44,920 nucleotides of DNA, taken from contig NZ_KB904431.1 of assembly GCF_000380065.1 (NCBI RefSeq), positions 2,900 to 47,819 of the forward strand, written 5' to 3'. Both the position numbers and the translations under genes were made by a program. The notes beneath the pieces were generated by a model that was given only the letters and a program-made list of their open reading frames with translations, made no database searches and had not been told where the DNA came from. The DNA comes from Streptococcus massiliensis DSM 18628. Lineage in GTDB: Bacteria > Bacillota > Bacilli > Lactobacillales > Streptococcaceae. Positions 15,907 through 24,408 of the stretch are shown one piece after another. How positions within the stretch are numbered: the first letter of the stretch is position 1; every line of letters starts with the position of its first letter.

Positions 15907-16830
15907 ATGCTGGCTTCTCGCTCGATTCGTTTAATGGGAACAACGATTACTATTTCTTTAGTGCATCAAAAAGCTGAGAGTCTGCTGGAGCAAATGCTCT
16001 CTCTGCTTGTACTTTATGAAAGGCGCTTCAGCGCCAATGATGACCGTTCTGAATTGATGCAAATCAATCATGGGGCGGGAAGAGAAAAGATTTGCGTTCA
16101 TCCAGACTTGTTTGAGCTGATTGAGCTGGGGAAAAAGCATAGCATAGCTCCCCAAAGTCATCTCAATATTAGCATCGGCCCTTTGGTTCAGACTTGGCGG
16201 ATTGGCTTTGCTGACGCAAGAGTGCCCAGCCAGGCTGAGATTGAGCAAGCGCTAGCCTTGACAGACCCGCATTTGATTGACTTAGATGCGGAGCAACAAA
16301 GCGTTTACTTGCAAAAAGAGGGCATGAAAATCGACCTCGGTGCTTTAGCAAAAGGCTATATCGCTGACAAAATCATTGATTTTCTCAAGCGGGAAGGCGT
16401 CACTTCTGCCCTTATCAATCTGGGTGGAAATGTGCTGACACTGGGAATAAACGAAGACAGCGGGCGTCCATGGCGGATTGGCATTCAAAATCCCCAGCTG
16501 CCGCGCGGGCATAATCTAGCCATTCTCACCGTTCAAAATCAGTCGGTGGTAACCTCGGGCGTTTATGAGCGCAGCCTTGATTTTCAAGGAAAAAGCTATC
16601 ATCACATCCTTGACCCAAGGACTGGCTATCCTATGGAAACCTCTGTCGCTAGCTTGACCATTGTATCTGACAAGTCGGTGGACGGCGAAATCTGGACGAC
16701 GCGTTTGTTCGGAGCAGAACCTGCTGCTATTTTACAGCAAATTGAGGCGCAAAAGGGACTGGAAGTCTTTATCATCACAGACGACAACCACTACTTCTAC
16801 AGCTCTGGCTTGCAGTCACAGCTACTCTAA
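15907..16830 (+). CDS. apbE: ApbE, FAD:protein FMN transferase (cytoplasmic form)
   Basis: Transfers FMN from FAD onto a Ser/Thr of a target protein through a phosphoester bond. The 307 residues show RLMGTT at the N-terminus (8-13), DLGALAKGYIADKI (143-156), LINLGGNV (169-176) and HHILDPRTGYP (232-242), all ApbE hallmarks. The late metal-site motif, usually ADxxxT, reads GEIWTT (260-265), with Glu for Asp. No signal peptide or lipobox is visible, so it should act in the cytoplasm. Start at the ATG after GAAAGG; first gene of a three-gene operon whose last product ends in two candidate flavinylation motifs. Confidence 0.93.
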   Translation: MLASRSIRLMGTTITISLVHQKAESLLEQMLSLLVLYERRFSANDDRSELMQINHGAGREKICVHPDLFELIELGKKHSIAPQSHLNISIGPLVQTWRIGFADARVPSQAEIEQALALTDPHLIDLDAEQQSVYLQKEGMKIDLGALAKGYIADKIIDFLKREGVTSALINLGGNVLTLGINEDSGRPWRIGIQNPQLPRGHNLAILTVQNQSVVTSGVYERSLDFQGKSYHHILDPRTGYPMETSVASLTIVSDKSVDGEIWTTRLFGAEPAAILQQIEAQKGLEVFIITDDNHYFYSSGLQSQLL

Positions 16831-16850
16831 ACAAAGAAAGGATATTTATT

Positions 16851-17459
16851 ATGTTAAAACTTATCGGTTTAGTTGGAACAAATTCCAAACAATCGACCAA
16901 TCGGAAACTCTTGCAGTATATGCAAAAGCATTTTGCAAACAAGGCGGAAATCGAACTCGTCGAAATTAAAGATATTCCGACTTTCAACAAGCCTGCCGAC
17001 AAAAAGGTTCCTGAAATCGTACTGGACATCGCAGCAAAAATTGATGAGGCTGACGGCGTCATCATTGGAACGCCTGAATACGACCACTCAATTCCTGCCG
17101 TGCTTATGAGCGCTCTGGCTTGGCTTTCTTATGGTATTTATCCCATGCTCAACAAGCCAGTCATGATTACCGGCGCTTCTTACGGCACACTCGGATCTTC
17201 ACGGGCGCAGCTTCAACTGCGGCAAATTCTCGATTCGCCCGAATTGAAAGCAACAGTCATGCCGGGTTCTGAATTTCTGCTTTCTCATTCCCTCCAAGCA
17301 TTTGACAAGGACGGTGACTTGATTGATTTAGATACAATCAAAAAATTGGATGCCCTCTTTGACGACTTCCGACTCTTTGTCAAAATCACGGAAAAATTGT
17401 CCAGCGCACAAGAGCTTTTGCACAAGGAAGCGGAAGATTTTGACTGGGAAAGTTTATAG
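16851..17459 (+). CDS. NAD(P)H-dependent FMN reductase family protein
   Basis: Flavodoxin-fold protein of 202 residues. It begins with the phosphate-binding LIGLVGTNSKQSTNRKLL and has the flavin-contact segment GTPEYDHSIPAVLMSAL (about 74-90) and GASYGTLGSSRAQLQLRQIL. Members reduce free or bound flavin with NAD(P)H. The start follows AAGAAAGGATATTTATT, 20 bases after apbE. It is a clear paralogue of the N-terminal half of the next gene, so the pair arose by tandem duplication. It lacks the C-terminal extension of its neighbour. Substrate not predictable. Confidence 0.9.
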   Translation: MLKLIGLVGTNSKQSTNRKLLQYMQKHFANKAEIELVEIKDIPTFNKPADKKVPEIVLDIAAKIDEADGVIIGTPEYDHSIPAVLMSALAWLSYGIYPMLNKPVMITGASYGTLGSSRAQLQLRQILDSPELKATVMPGSEFLLSHSLQAFDKDGDLIDLDTIKKLDALFDDFRLFVKITEKLSSAQELLHKEAEDFDWESL

Positions 17460-17477
17460 GAAAGAAAGGAAACAAAC

Positions 17478-18716
17478 ATGAAATTTGTAGGACTTGTCGG
17501 CTCAAACTATGAGCAATCGTATAATCGTAAATTATTAGAATTTATTCGCAAGCAATTCAAGCTAAAATTTGAACTGGAAGTGTTGGAAATTGACGATGTT
17601 CCAATGTTCAATCAGGACGAGAAATGGGACGAAAGTTTCCAGTTGCGTCTCTTGTACAATAAAATCACTCGGGCTGACGGAGTGATTATCGCAACGCCTG
17701 AGCACAATCACACCATTACCGCTTCCCTCAAGAGCGTTCTCGAATGGCTGTCTTACGAGGTGCACCCTTTTGAAAATAAGCCAGTCATGATTGTCGGTGC
17801 TTCTTACTACGATCAAGGGACTTCGCGCGCCCAAGTTCATCTGCGCAAAATCCTCGATGCACCGGGCGTAAATGCCTACACGCTTCCAGGGAATGAATTT
17901 TTGCTTGGAAAAGCCAAGGAAGCCTTTGACGACCAAGGCAATATCACCAACGAAGGCACGGTAAACTTCCTTGAAACTTGTTTGGATAACTTTGTTAAAT
18001 ATGTAGAGGTGGTTTCAAAATTGAAAAAACCAAAACCAATCGAACCAGAAGACTTGGATGTCACGCGTCCAATCGCTACGACTATTACAGGTGTTGACCC
18101 TGACGACCCAGACTGGGTTGAAAAAGCTGCCGAATTGGTCGGTGCCGTCTCTGGCGATACTTATGTCAAGCTAGACCACGGTATTCTCACGGTCAACCAA
18201 ATCGATATGTTCCTCAAGTCCATGCCGTTTGAGCTGACTTATGCCGATGACAACAACCAATTCCTCTACTATAATAACGCTCATCAAGACCCAGACACCA
18301 TGTTTGCCAAACGTGTGCCATCACAATCTGGCAGCCGCTTGTCAACGGTGCATAATTCTCTGCCTGCCGCTCGCATGAAAAATGTCGAATGGGTAGTCGG
18401 AAGCCTTCGCAATGGGAACGAAGAATATGTCCGAACGCTTGTTCCAGGCTCACCAGACGGTGTCATTAACACCCACAACTACCAAGCTATGTATTATCCA
18501 GACGGTTCTTACGCTGGTATCAATGAAATAGTCTTTAACTTCAAGCCTTGGTTGGACTGGTATCTTCAAACAACCGGACAACGCTTAGTTGGCGGCGCTG
18601 CTTCTACTGCTTACAATCCACATGGTGGAGCAGATGCCACATCAGGTGCTTCAGATGCTGGCGGAGCTCCAGCTAATGCACCTGCCGACGCTACATCAGG
18701 TGCTTCAAGCCATTAA
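17478..18716 (+). CDS. FMN reductase fused to a PAS-like domain and a tail with two flavinylation motifs
   Basis: Three-part protein of 412 residues. Residues 1-180 are an NAD(P)H:FMN reductase domain (ATPEHNHTITASLKSVLEWL). About 195-365 is a PAS-like sensor/flavin fold (MPFELTYADDNNQFLYYNN and SYAGINEIVFNFKPWLDWYL). Residues 366-412 are a Gly/Ala/Ser-rich tail with DATSGAS twice (386-392 and 404-410), which fits the ApbE target consensus DxxS/TGAS/T. FMN would be attached at Ser392 and Ser410 by the ApbE encoded two genes upstream. No signal peptide, so probably cytoplasmic. Likely a multi-flavin electron-transfer enzyme; the final acceptor is unknown. Confidence 0.88.
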   Translation: MKFVGLVGSNYEQSYNRKLLEFIRKQFKLKFELEVLEIDDVPMFNQDEKWDESFQLRLLYNKITRADGVIIATPEHNHTITASLKSVLEWLSYEVHPFENKPVMIVGASYYDQGTSRAQVHLRKILDAPGVNAYTLPGNEFLLGKAKEAFDDQGNITNEGTVNFLETCLDNFVKYVEVVSKLKKPKPIEPEDLDVTRPIATTITGVDPDDPDWVEKAAELVGAVSGDTYVKLDHGILTVNQIDMFLKSMPFELTYADDNNQFLYYNNAHQDPDTMFAKRVPSQSGSRLSTVHNSLPAARMKNVEWVVGSLRNGNEEYVRTLVPGSPDGVINTHNYQAMYYPDGSYAGINEIVFNFKPWLDWYLQTTGQRLVGGAASTAYNPHGGADATSGASDAGGAPANAPADATSGASSH

Positions 18717-18724
18717 ATTATTAC

Positions 18725-18752
18725 AAAAGCCAAGATTTTTATCTTGGCTTTT
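18725..18752. terminator. Bidirectional terminator between the apbE operon and etrx1
   Basis: AAAAGCCAAGA (18725-18735) pairs with TCTTGGCTTTT (18742-18752); A-run and T-run flank it, so it can act on both strands. Confidence 0.85.
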
Positions 18753-18819
18753 AATATATACTAAAATCAATTCATTTAAATAAAATAATATTTGAGTACA
18801 AAAACTGTTTTGTCACATA

Positions 18820-19356
18820 CTATTTTATCTTTGAGATATCCTTTTCAACAACTTTATTTGAAACAGCTCCAATATAACGTTTGGCTACTTTACCTTGGCT
18901 GTCAATCAGGTATTCTGTTGGATAGGCCTGAACTTGATAGGCTCTGAGTGTATCTGCGTTCTTATTGTCAAAAAGGACTGGAATATGTGAGTATCCTTGT
19001 TGAGCAAACCAACTTTTAAAATCATCCACTGATTTTTCTTGATTGAATTCAGGTGCTACAATTGTCAATACTTCTATTTTTTTGTCTTTCTTAGCCGCTA
19101 ATTCTTCAACTTCAGATAAACTCTTGATACAAGGTGGACACCAACTCGCCCAAAATTTTAAATAAACCTTTTTTCCTTTGTAGTCCGATAATTTAACAAT
19201 ATTGCCATTTAAATCTTGCAACTCAAAATCTGGTGCAGCTTTCCCCACTAGCCCAGTTTGAGTTTGGTCATTGCTATTAGACTGACTGGCACTTTCACAA
19301 GCACTCAACACAAAAATAGCCAAAAAAGCTATAAGTACACCTTTAAGATATTTCAT
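18820..19356 (-). CDS. etrx1: Surface thioredoxin-like lipoprotein (Etrx1-like)
   Basis: TlpA/ResA-type thiol-disulfide protein of 178 residues. Lipobox LSAC (Cys20) anchors it to the outer face of the membrane. The thioredoxin domain has the active site FWASWCPPCIKS (Cys73/Cys76). In S. pneumoniae, Etrx1 receives electrons from CcdA and keeps exported methionine sulfoxide reductase reduced. Directly downstream of its partner ccdA1 (12-base gap). Name given by similarity to the pneumococcal pair. Confidence 0.88.
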   Translation of the reverse strand: MKYLKGVLIAFLAIFVLSACESASQSNSNDQTQTGLVGKAAPDFELQDLNGNIVKLSDYKGKKVYLKFWASWCPPCIKSLSEVEELAAKKDKKIEVLTIVAPEFNQEKSVDDFKSWFAQQGYSHIPVLFDNKNADTLRAYQVQAYPTEYLIDSQGKVAKRYIGAVSNKVVEKDISKIK

Positions 19357-19368
19357 AACATTCCTCCA

Positions 19369-20076
19369 TTATCCAAACAATCCCGATAAGCTATTTACTT
19401 GACCTAAGAGTAATAAAATTCCCATTAAAACAATGAGTGCTCCTCCTATCTTTTTAAGAATACCCATATATGGCTTGATTTTTGAAAAATAACGCATAAC
19501 CAAACTAGAAGCTAGAGCCAAAATAAGAAAAGGCAGAGCCATACCCGCAGTGTAAATTAAGGTTAAAAGAGAGCCTTGGATAGCCCCACTAGAACCAGAC
19601 GCTGCAATTCCAAGGACGCTACTTAAAACTGGACCAATACATGGTGTCCAACCAAAACTAAAGGTAATTCCCAGTAAAAAAGCTGTCCAAAAATCATTTC
19701 GTTGAGCATTTCTCTTAAGATTAACTGTTTTTTGATACTGTAAAAATTGAAAATGAAGGATTTCCATCTGATGCAGCCCTAAGAGAATAATGATAATTCC
19801 CATCATATAGCGAAACCATGTTGCATAGAAAAAGCTTCCAATAGCTCCTGCTCCAAAGCCCAATATGAAAAAAACAGTTGAAAGTCCCATAATAAAGCAA
19901 AGGGTCTTAACTAAGCCATACCAAACAAATTCCTGTCCCAAAATCCGAATACTTCGTGGCTCGTCTGTATCCAACAACAATCCTATATAAACAGGCAAAA
20001 GCGGAAAGATGCAAGGCGAGAAGAAAGACAAGATACCTGCCAAAAATACTGATATAAAAAAGAAATTTCCTTCCAT
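19369..20076 (-). CDS. ccdA1: CcdA-type thiol-disulfide transmembrane electron carrier
   Basis: Membrane protein of 235 residues with six hydrophobic segments that passes electrons from cytoplasmic thioredoxin to surface thioredoxins. The paired cysteines are in FFSPCIFPLLPVY and FGWTPCIGPVLSS. The start at 20076 (MEGNFFFISVFLAG) follows CGAAAGGATACAG and matches the paralogue ccdA2; an in-frame ORF reaches 20112 without a ribosome site. Operon with etrx1. Confidence 0.92.
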   Translation of the reverse strand: MEGNFFFISVFLAGILSFFSPCIFPLLPVYIGLLLDTDEPRSIRILGQEFVWYGLVKTLCFIMGLSTVFFILGFGAGAIGSFFYATWFRYMMGIIIILLGLHQMEILHFQFLQYQKTVNLKRNAQRNDFWTAFLLGITFSFGWTPCIGPVLSSVLGIAASGSSGAIQGSLLTLIYTAGMALPFLILALASSLVMRYFSKIKPYMGILKKIGGALIVLMGILLLLGQVNSLSGLFG

Positions 20077-20121
20077 CTGTATCCTTTCGTCAAAAATATA
20101 GTCGTTTTTCACTATAAAACT

Positions 20122-20130
20122 ATTATATCA
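20122..20130 (-). promoter_or_regulatory. Extended -10 promoter of ccdA1-etrx1
   Basis: Minus-strand TGATATAAT (20130-20122) is a perfect extended -10. There is no good -35. About 45 bases separate it from the ccdA1 start. Confidence 0.6.
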
Positions 20131-20182
20131 TTATTCTAAATAATTGATATAAATTTTGTTTGAAAATAAAATTATAAATCAG

Positions 20183-20217
20183 CAAAAAATTCCTCTAAAA
20201 TTAACAGAGGAATTTTT
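20183..20217 (-). terminator. Terminator of the histidine kinase gene
   Basis: AAAAATTCCTCT (20185-20196) and AGAGGAATTTTT (20206-20217) form a 12-base stem; T residues follow on the minus strand, just after the kinase stop. Confidence 0.85.
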
Positions 20218-20220
20218 CCT

Positions 20221-21912
20221 TTATTTGATTTCTTTTGGCAGAAATAGTTTTATATTTGTAAAATGATTTTCTTTTGACTCAATTTCCATATGGTAGGCTT
20301 CACCAAATTGCAGCCGTAATCTCTGATCCACGTTGCTCAAACCAACTCCACCTAAACGTAATCCATTTTTCTCACTGGCAAGACTTGGCATTCCCTTACC
20401 ATTATCATAGACAGATAAAACTAAATGATTTTTCTCTTCAGTAACCATAACTTTGATCTGTCCTAGATGTGCTACTTCTTTGATTCCGTGATAAATAGCA
20501 TTTTCCACCAAAGGTTGCAACACCAACTTAGGCAACTGATAGTCAGCAAAAGCCCCTGCTTCCGCTACTTCATAGTTCAATTTATCGCCATAGCGTTGTT
20601 GTTGGATAAAAAGATATTGACGAACATGTTCTAATTCATCTTTTAACTTAATCTGCTCCTGCCCTTGATTGAGAGCAAGTCGAAAATAAGTTGCCAATGA
20701 TTTGGTTACATCAACCACACGTCTGCTATCGTGAAACTCAGCCATCCAGACAATAGTATCCAAAGTATTGTATAAAAAATGCGGATTAATCTGGCTGGCT
20801 AGAGCCTTCAATTCATATTCACGTGCTTTTTGCTCTTTCTGTGTAACATCCAGCATAAGTTGATCAATAGTATCCAACATGCGGTTAAATTCACATGCTA
20901 AATCCAGCAACTCAGGTGCTCCTTGTTCTTTAGCACGAAGCCCTTTTTCACCACCAGCTATTTTCAAAATCAACTGTTGTAAATCTCTCAAAGGCTTTAT
21001 CCACCTCCGCAAAAGCAACCAGATGGCCAGAGCACAAAGCAGCGTAGCAAGAAGACCAATAGCAACAAAGGAGACCATCATCTGATTTTGTAATTGATGA
21101 AGACTTTCAAGTGAGGCAACGCCAATCAGGGTCCAATGACTATCAGGAATAACTCGCTGGTAGACAAATTGTGCTCTTTTTTTCGTGTAGCCATTAGTAA
21201 CTCCAAGATAAGGCTTCATGGCTGCCATCTCTTGACTCGATGAATAAACACTTTTCTTGGGATGATAAACAAACTGATGCTGACTATTGACAATAAAGCT
21301 AAAGCCATTTTTACCAAGTTTTAGTCGATCCAAATAGCCCGCAAGTGTATCGTAGCCAATATCCAAGCGTAATACACCAAGATTGTGTCCCGCACCATCC
21401 GTAACCTCTTGTGTAACGGATACGACCCAGTTTTTAGCAGTATTCTGTCTAGCAGGAGTTAGCTCAGGCATGCTGCTATTTTTAATCGCAAGTTGATACC
21501 AATTTTCTGCCATCATATCACTGGATGTCTGCATTGTAAGATTTGGGTCAGTAGAAACAGTTCGTCCATCCTTGGTCACAAGAGTTGCTGAAACCAAATC
21601 CTTGTCTGTTGACAAAACCGTCTTAAAAAGATTTACTACAGTATCTGATGTTATGTCTTGAGAATTACCTGCAAAAGCTTTAATCTGAGCATTTTCTGCC
21701 AAACTCGTGGTCGTTGTCTTAAGTTTATTAATATAAGCTGCAATAAACTGACTGGATTGCTCAATCGTATCGCGAGTCTTTTGCTCCGTCAATTGACTAA
21801 TGCTATTGGAACTCGTTTGATAGTAGAGTGCCCCAACTGCACCTATAAGCCCTAAGACAAGAAGAAAAAGATAGAGCACCAGTTGAATAAGGAGTGAGAA
21901 ACGTTTTTTCAC
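20221..21912 (-). CDS. LytS/YesM-type sensor histidine kinase
   Basis: Membrane sensor kinase of 563 residues. Residues about 8-30 are a transmembrane helix, 35-270 an extracellular dCache-type sensor, about 280-300 a second helix, then HAMP (LLLRRWIKPLRDLQQL), the His_kinase domain with ASQINPHFLYNTLDTIVW (phospho-His near 378), and a HATPase_c domain with VENAIYHGI and YDNGKGMP. The GTG start overlaps the regulator stop and has AGGAGGACAAAT before it. It resembles HK09/ZmpS, which in S. pneumoniae lies next to ccdA2-etrx2-msrAB2. Its partner regulator is frameshifted here. Confidence 0.9.
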   Translation of the reverse strand: MKKRFSLLIQLVLYLFLLVLGLIGAVGALYYQTSSNSISQLTEQKTRDTIEQSSQFIAAYINKLKTTTTSLAENAQIKAFAGNSQDITSDTVVNLFKTVLSTDKDLVSATLVTKDGRTVSTDPNLTMQTSSDMMAENWYQLAIKNSSMPELTPARQNTAKNWVVSVTQEVTDGAGHNLGVLRLDIGYDTLAGYLDRLKLGKNGFSFIVNSQHQFVYHPKKSVYSSSQEMAAMKPYLGVTNGYTKKRAQFVYQRVIPDSHWTLIGVASLESLHQLQNQMMVSFVAIGLLATLLCALAIWLLLRRWIKPLRDLQQLILKIAGGEKGLRAKEQGAPELLDLACEFNRMLDTIDQLMLDVTQKEQKAREYELKALASQINPHFLYNTLDTIVWMAEFHDSRRVVDVTKSLATYFRLALNQGQEQIKLKDELEHVRQYLFIQQQRYGDKLNYEVAEAGAFADYQLPKLVLQPLVENAIYHGIKEVAHLGQIKVMVTEEKNHLVLSVYDNGKGMPSLASEKNGLRLGGVGLSNVDQRLRLQFGEAYHMEIESKENHFTNIKLFLPKEIK

Positions 21913-22642
21913 ATTTGTCCTCCTTTTTTATATTGACGTGGGGTTAGACCAACTATTTGTTTGAAGCGCTGTGAAAAATAATTCATATCTTCAAAACCTA
22001 CTCTTTCAGCAATCTCATAGATTTTTAAATCCGTTGTCAAAAGTAATAGTTTCGCTTCGTTCATACGAATTTGGATCAAATAGTCTTGAAACGGCATTCC
22101 AAGATCTTTTTTAATTAAAACGCTAAGGTAAGATGGACTAAAGCCCAGCTCCTGTGCCAGTGATTTGAGTGTTAACTGACTATTTGATAACTGACTAGCG
22201 ATAGCCTCGGCTAAATCCGAATGCTCACTTTCTGACAACAACTCCTCCACTCGCTCCTGCTTTTGCTCTTTAACCAATTTCTTTTGGATTTTTTTCAGCA
22301 TTTCCTCAATATCATCTTTTGAAAATGGTTTGAGGAGGTAATCGTCTGCTCCTAATTGACGGCTGAAAGAGCGTAGTCAAATTCATCATAACCTGTCAGA
22401 AAAACAATATGAGTCTGCGGATAAGATTCATGCACCAAGCGTGCTAATTCAATTCCGTTCATGATGGGCATATTGATATCAGTCAGGAGAATATCAACAG
22501 GTTCTTCCTGAATAATTTTCCAAGCTTCTCGACCATTTTCTGCTTGTGAAGTAAGTTGCATGTCAAAAGCCGCAAAATCCACCAGAGAAACAATTCCCTG
22601 GCGGACTAAATATTCATCCTCAACGATCATAATCTTATACAT
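21909..22642 (-). pseudogene. AraC-type response regulator, frameshifted
   Basis: The receiver half (22642-22355) reads MYKIMIVEDEYLVRQGI with the phospho-acceptor aspartate in LLTDINMPIMNG, then stops right after YALSAVN. In the next frame the protein continues as LGADDYLLKPFSKDDIEEMLKKIQKK into an AraC-type DNA-binding domain (FGFEDMNYFSQRFKQIVG-like end). One A appears to be missing from CAA-TTA at about 22353-22358; adding a base restores a single protein of about 244 residues. Either a real recent mutation or a sequencing error. The kinase downstream is intact. Confidence 0.9.
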
Positions 22643-22674
22643 GGTTAATTTCCTCTCTGACTTGTCCTATTGTC

Positions 22675-22683
22675 ATTATACCA
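22675..22683 (-). promoter_or_regulatory. Extended -10 promoter of the two-component operon
   Basis: Minus-strand TGGTATAAT (22683-22675) with GAGAGGAAATTAACC as ribosome site before the regulator start at 22642. The regulator-kinase pair can therefore be transcribed separately from msrAB. Confidence 0.6.
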
Positions 22684-22701
22684 AATTTTACGATAATAGG
22701 T

Positions 22702-23829
22702 TTATTTCACATAGTCTAAGAGATAGCCGTATCCTTTTTCTTCCATTTCTTCTTTTGGAATAAAACGAATGGACAGGCTATTAATACAGTAGCGTAGTCC
22801 TCCTTTATTTTTTGGACCATCTGTAAAGACATGACCTAAATGAGAATTACCCACACGACTACGAACTTCTGTCCGCTTCATATTGAAACTATTATCCTCT
22901 TTGTAACTGACAACATCTGGACTAATAGGCTGAGTGAAACTAGGCCATCCGCAGCCTGAATCAAATTTGTCCTTAGAAGAGAAGAGCGGTTCACCGGTCG
23001 CTATATCTACATAAATACCGGGTTTAAATTGATCCCAATAACGGTTTGAAAAAGCACGCTCGGTTTCATTCTTTTGAGTAACAGCATACTCTTCGGCAGA
23101 TAGTTTTTTCTTGAGTTCCTCATCGCTCGGTTTACTATATTTTCCTGCATCAATGACAGGATAAGAAGCTTGGTTTACATTGATATGGCAGTACCCATTT
23201 GGATTCTTTTTAAGATAATCTTGATGATGCTCTTCTGCTAAAATATATTTATTTAATGCAGCTGTTTCAACTGCCAATGGCTTATCATATTTTTTAGCTA
23301 CCTCTGCCATAACTTGATCAATAACTTCTTTATCTGCTGCGTTCGTATAATAAATTCCTGTCCGATACTGGCTTCCTTGATCATTTCCTTGTTTATTCTT
23401 ACTGGTTGGATCAATAATTCTAAAATAGTGAAGTAAAAGCTCGCGGAGAAAGGTTTCCTTACTGTTATAAGTAACATGTGCAGTCTCAGCATGTCCGGTT
23501 TGTGAAAGCAACTCATATTTAGTTGTATCACTACGACCATTAGCATAACCTACGGTCACATCAGTAACCCCCTTAACACGAGAAAAATATTCTTCCACTC
23601 CCCAGAAGCAACCACCTGCTAAATAAATTTCCCGCAGGTCTTCTTTATTTGCAACAGGAGTTTTCTTTTCTTTTTGGGTAGATTTGGCACCTTGGCTAAC
23701 GGATGCTTCCTTAATCTGCTTTACTGTTGCGCTGTCACCTAAAATTCGACCGCCCCCAAATTTAAGAAAAACAATACCCAAAACAAAGACGAGTAAGAGG
23801 ATCAAGAGCCAGAATTTTTTGCTTTCCAT
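22702..23829 (-). CDS. msrAB: Exported methionine sulfoxide reductase MsrA-MsrB fusion
   Basis: Membrane-anchored enzyme of 375 residues that repairs both S and R forms of methionine sulfoxide in surface proteins. N-terminal anchor ([17 protein letters not shown], 6-22), then MsrA with active-site [10 protein letters not shown] (Cys74), then MsrB with [14 protein letters not shown] and the catalytic cysteine in LRYCINS (about Cys348). Corresponds to MsrAB2 of S. pneumoniae, which is recycled by Etrx1/Etrx2 and CcdA. Twelve bases after the etrx2 stop, in the ccdA2 operon. Confidence 0.95.
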   Translation of the reverse strand: MESKKFWLLILLLVFVLGIVFLKFGGGRILGDSATVKQIKEASVSQGAKSTQKEKKTPVANKEDLREIYLAGGCFWGVEEYFSRVKGVTDVTVGYANGRSDTTKYELLSQTGHAETAHVTYNSKETFLRELLLHYFRIIDPTSKNKQGNDQGSQYRTGIYYTNAADKEVIDQVMAEVAKKYDKPLAVETAALNKYILAEEHHQDYLKKNPNGYCHINVNQASYPVIDAGKYSKPSDEELKKKLSAEEYAVTQKNETERAFSNRYWDQFKPGIYVDIATGEPLFSSKDKFDSGCGWPSFTQPISPDVVSYKEDNSFNMKRTEVRSRVGNSHLGHVFTDGPKNKGGLRYCINSLSIRFIPKEEMEEKGYGYLLDYVK

Positions 23830-23841
23830 GATATCACCTCT

Positions 23842-24408
23842 CTATTTTATGCTTTTCAGTGTTTTCTCAATTTCTGATTTTTCTGAAAAACCTACGTGAG
23901 TTTTAGCTATAGTGCCATCTGTTCCAATGTAAACCCCTGTTGGATAAGAGCGCACCCCATATTCCTTAAGAAGTTTTCCTTCTGGGTCAATGAGAACAGG
24001 TAAAGACTTATAATTAAGACCTTTATACCATTTTTTAAAGTCTTCCTCCGACTTTTCACCCTTGTGTTTTGGTGAAACGACTGATAACACTACAGTATCA
24101 GGGTCAGCTTTAGCGGCTAGTTCGTTTGCATCTGGTAAGCTTGCTAAACAGATAGAACACCATGATGCCCAAAATTTAAGATATACTTTCTTACCTTTTA
24201 ACTTGGATAATTGATAAGTCTTACCATTTACATCCTTCAAGGTAAAGTCATTTGCTTTTTGTCCTTGACTAAGTTGTTTTACACTTGTTTTTTCGGCTGC
24301 TTTTGTATTACTACTGCTGTTTGTAGTATTATTTTTTCCACAGGCAGCAAGTAGAGACAAACAAGCCAACCCCACCAACAGGTGGGGAATACTTTTCCTA
24401 GCTTTCAT
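23842..24408 (-). CDS. etrx2: Surface thioredoxin-like lipoprotein (Etrx2-like)
   Basis: TlpA-type thiol-disulfide lipoprotein of 188 residues: lipobox LAAC (Cys23), a Ser/Asn/Lys linker, and a thioredoxin fold with active site FWASWCSICLAS (Cys84/Cys87). The CSIC pair differs from the CPPC of Etrx1, which usually shifts redox potential. In S. pneumoniae Etrx2 receives electrons from CcdA2 and reduces MsrAB2. Its ATG directly follows the stop of the Met-repeat lipoprotein (TAAATG), so translation is coupled. Confidence 0.9.
   Translation of the reverse strand: MKARKSIPHLLVGLACLSLLAACGKNNTTNSSSNTKAAEKTSVKQLSQGQKANDFTLKDVNGKTYQLSKLKGKKVYLKFWASWCSICLASLPDANELAAKADPDTVVLSVVSPKHKGEKSEEDFKKWYKGLNYKSLPVLIDPEGKLLKEYGVRSYPTGVYIGTDGTIAKTHVGFSEKSEIEKTLKSIK

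Noticed and set aside
18792-18805. TTGAGTACAAAAAC, similar to part of the CRISPR repeat
   Set aside because: Lacks two bases present in the repeat and has no other repeat features nearby; likely chance in AT-rich DNA.
20077-20112. Longer start for ccdA1
   Set aside because: No ribosome site; the paralogue ccdA2 begins at the equivalent of the shorter start.
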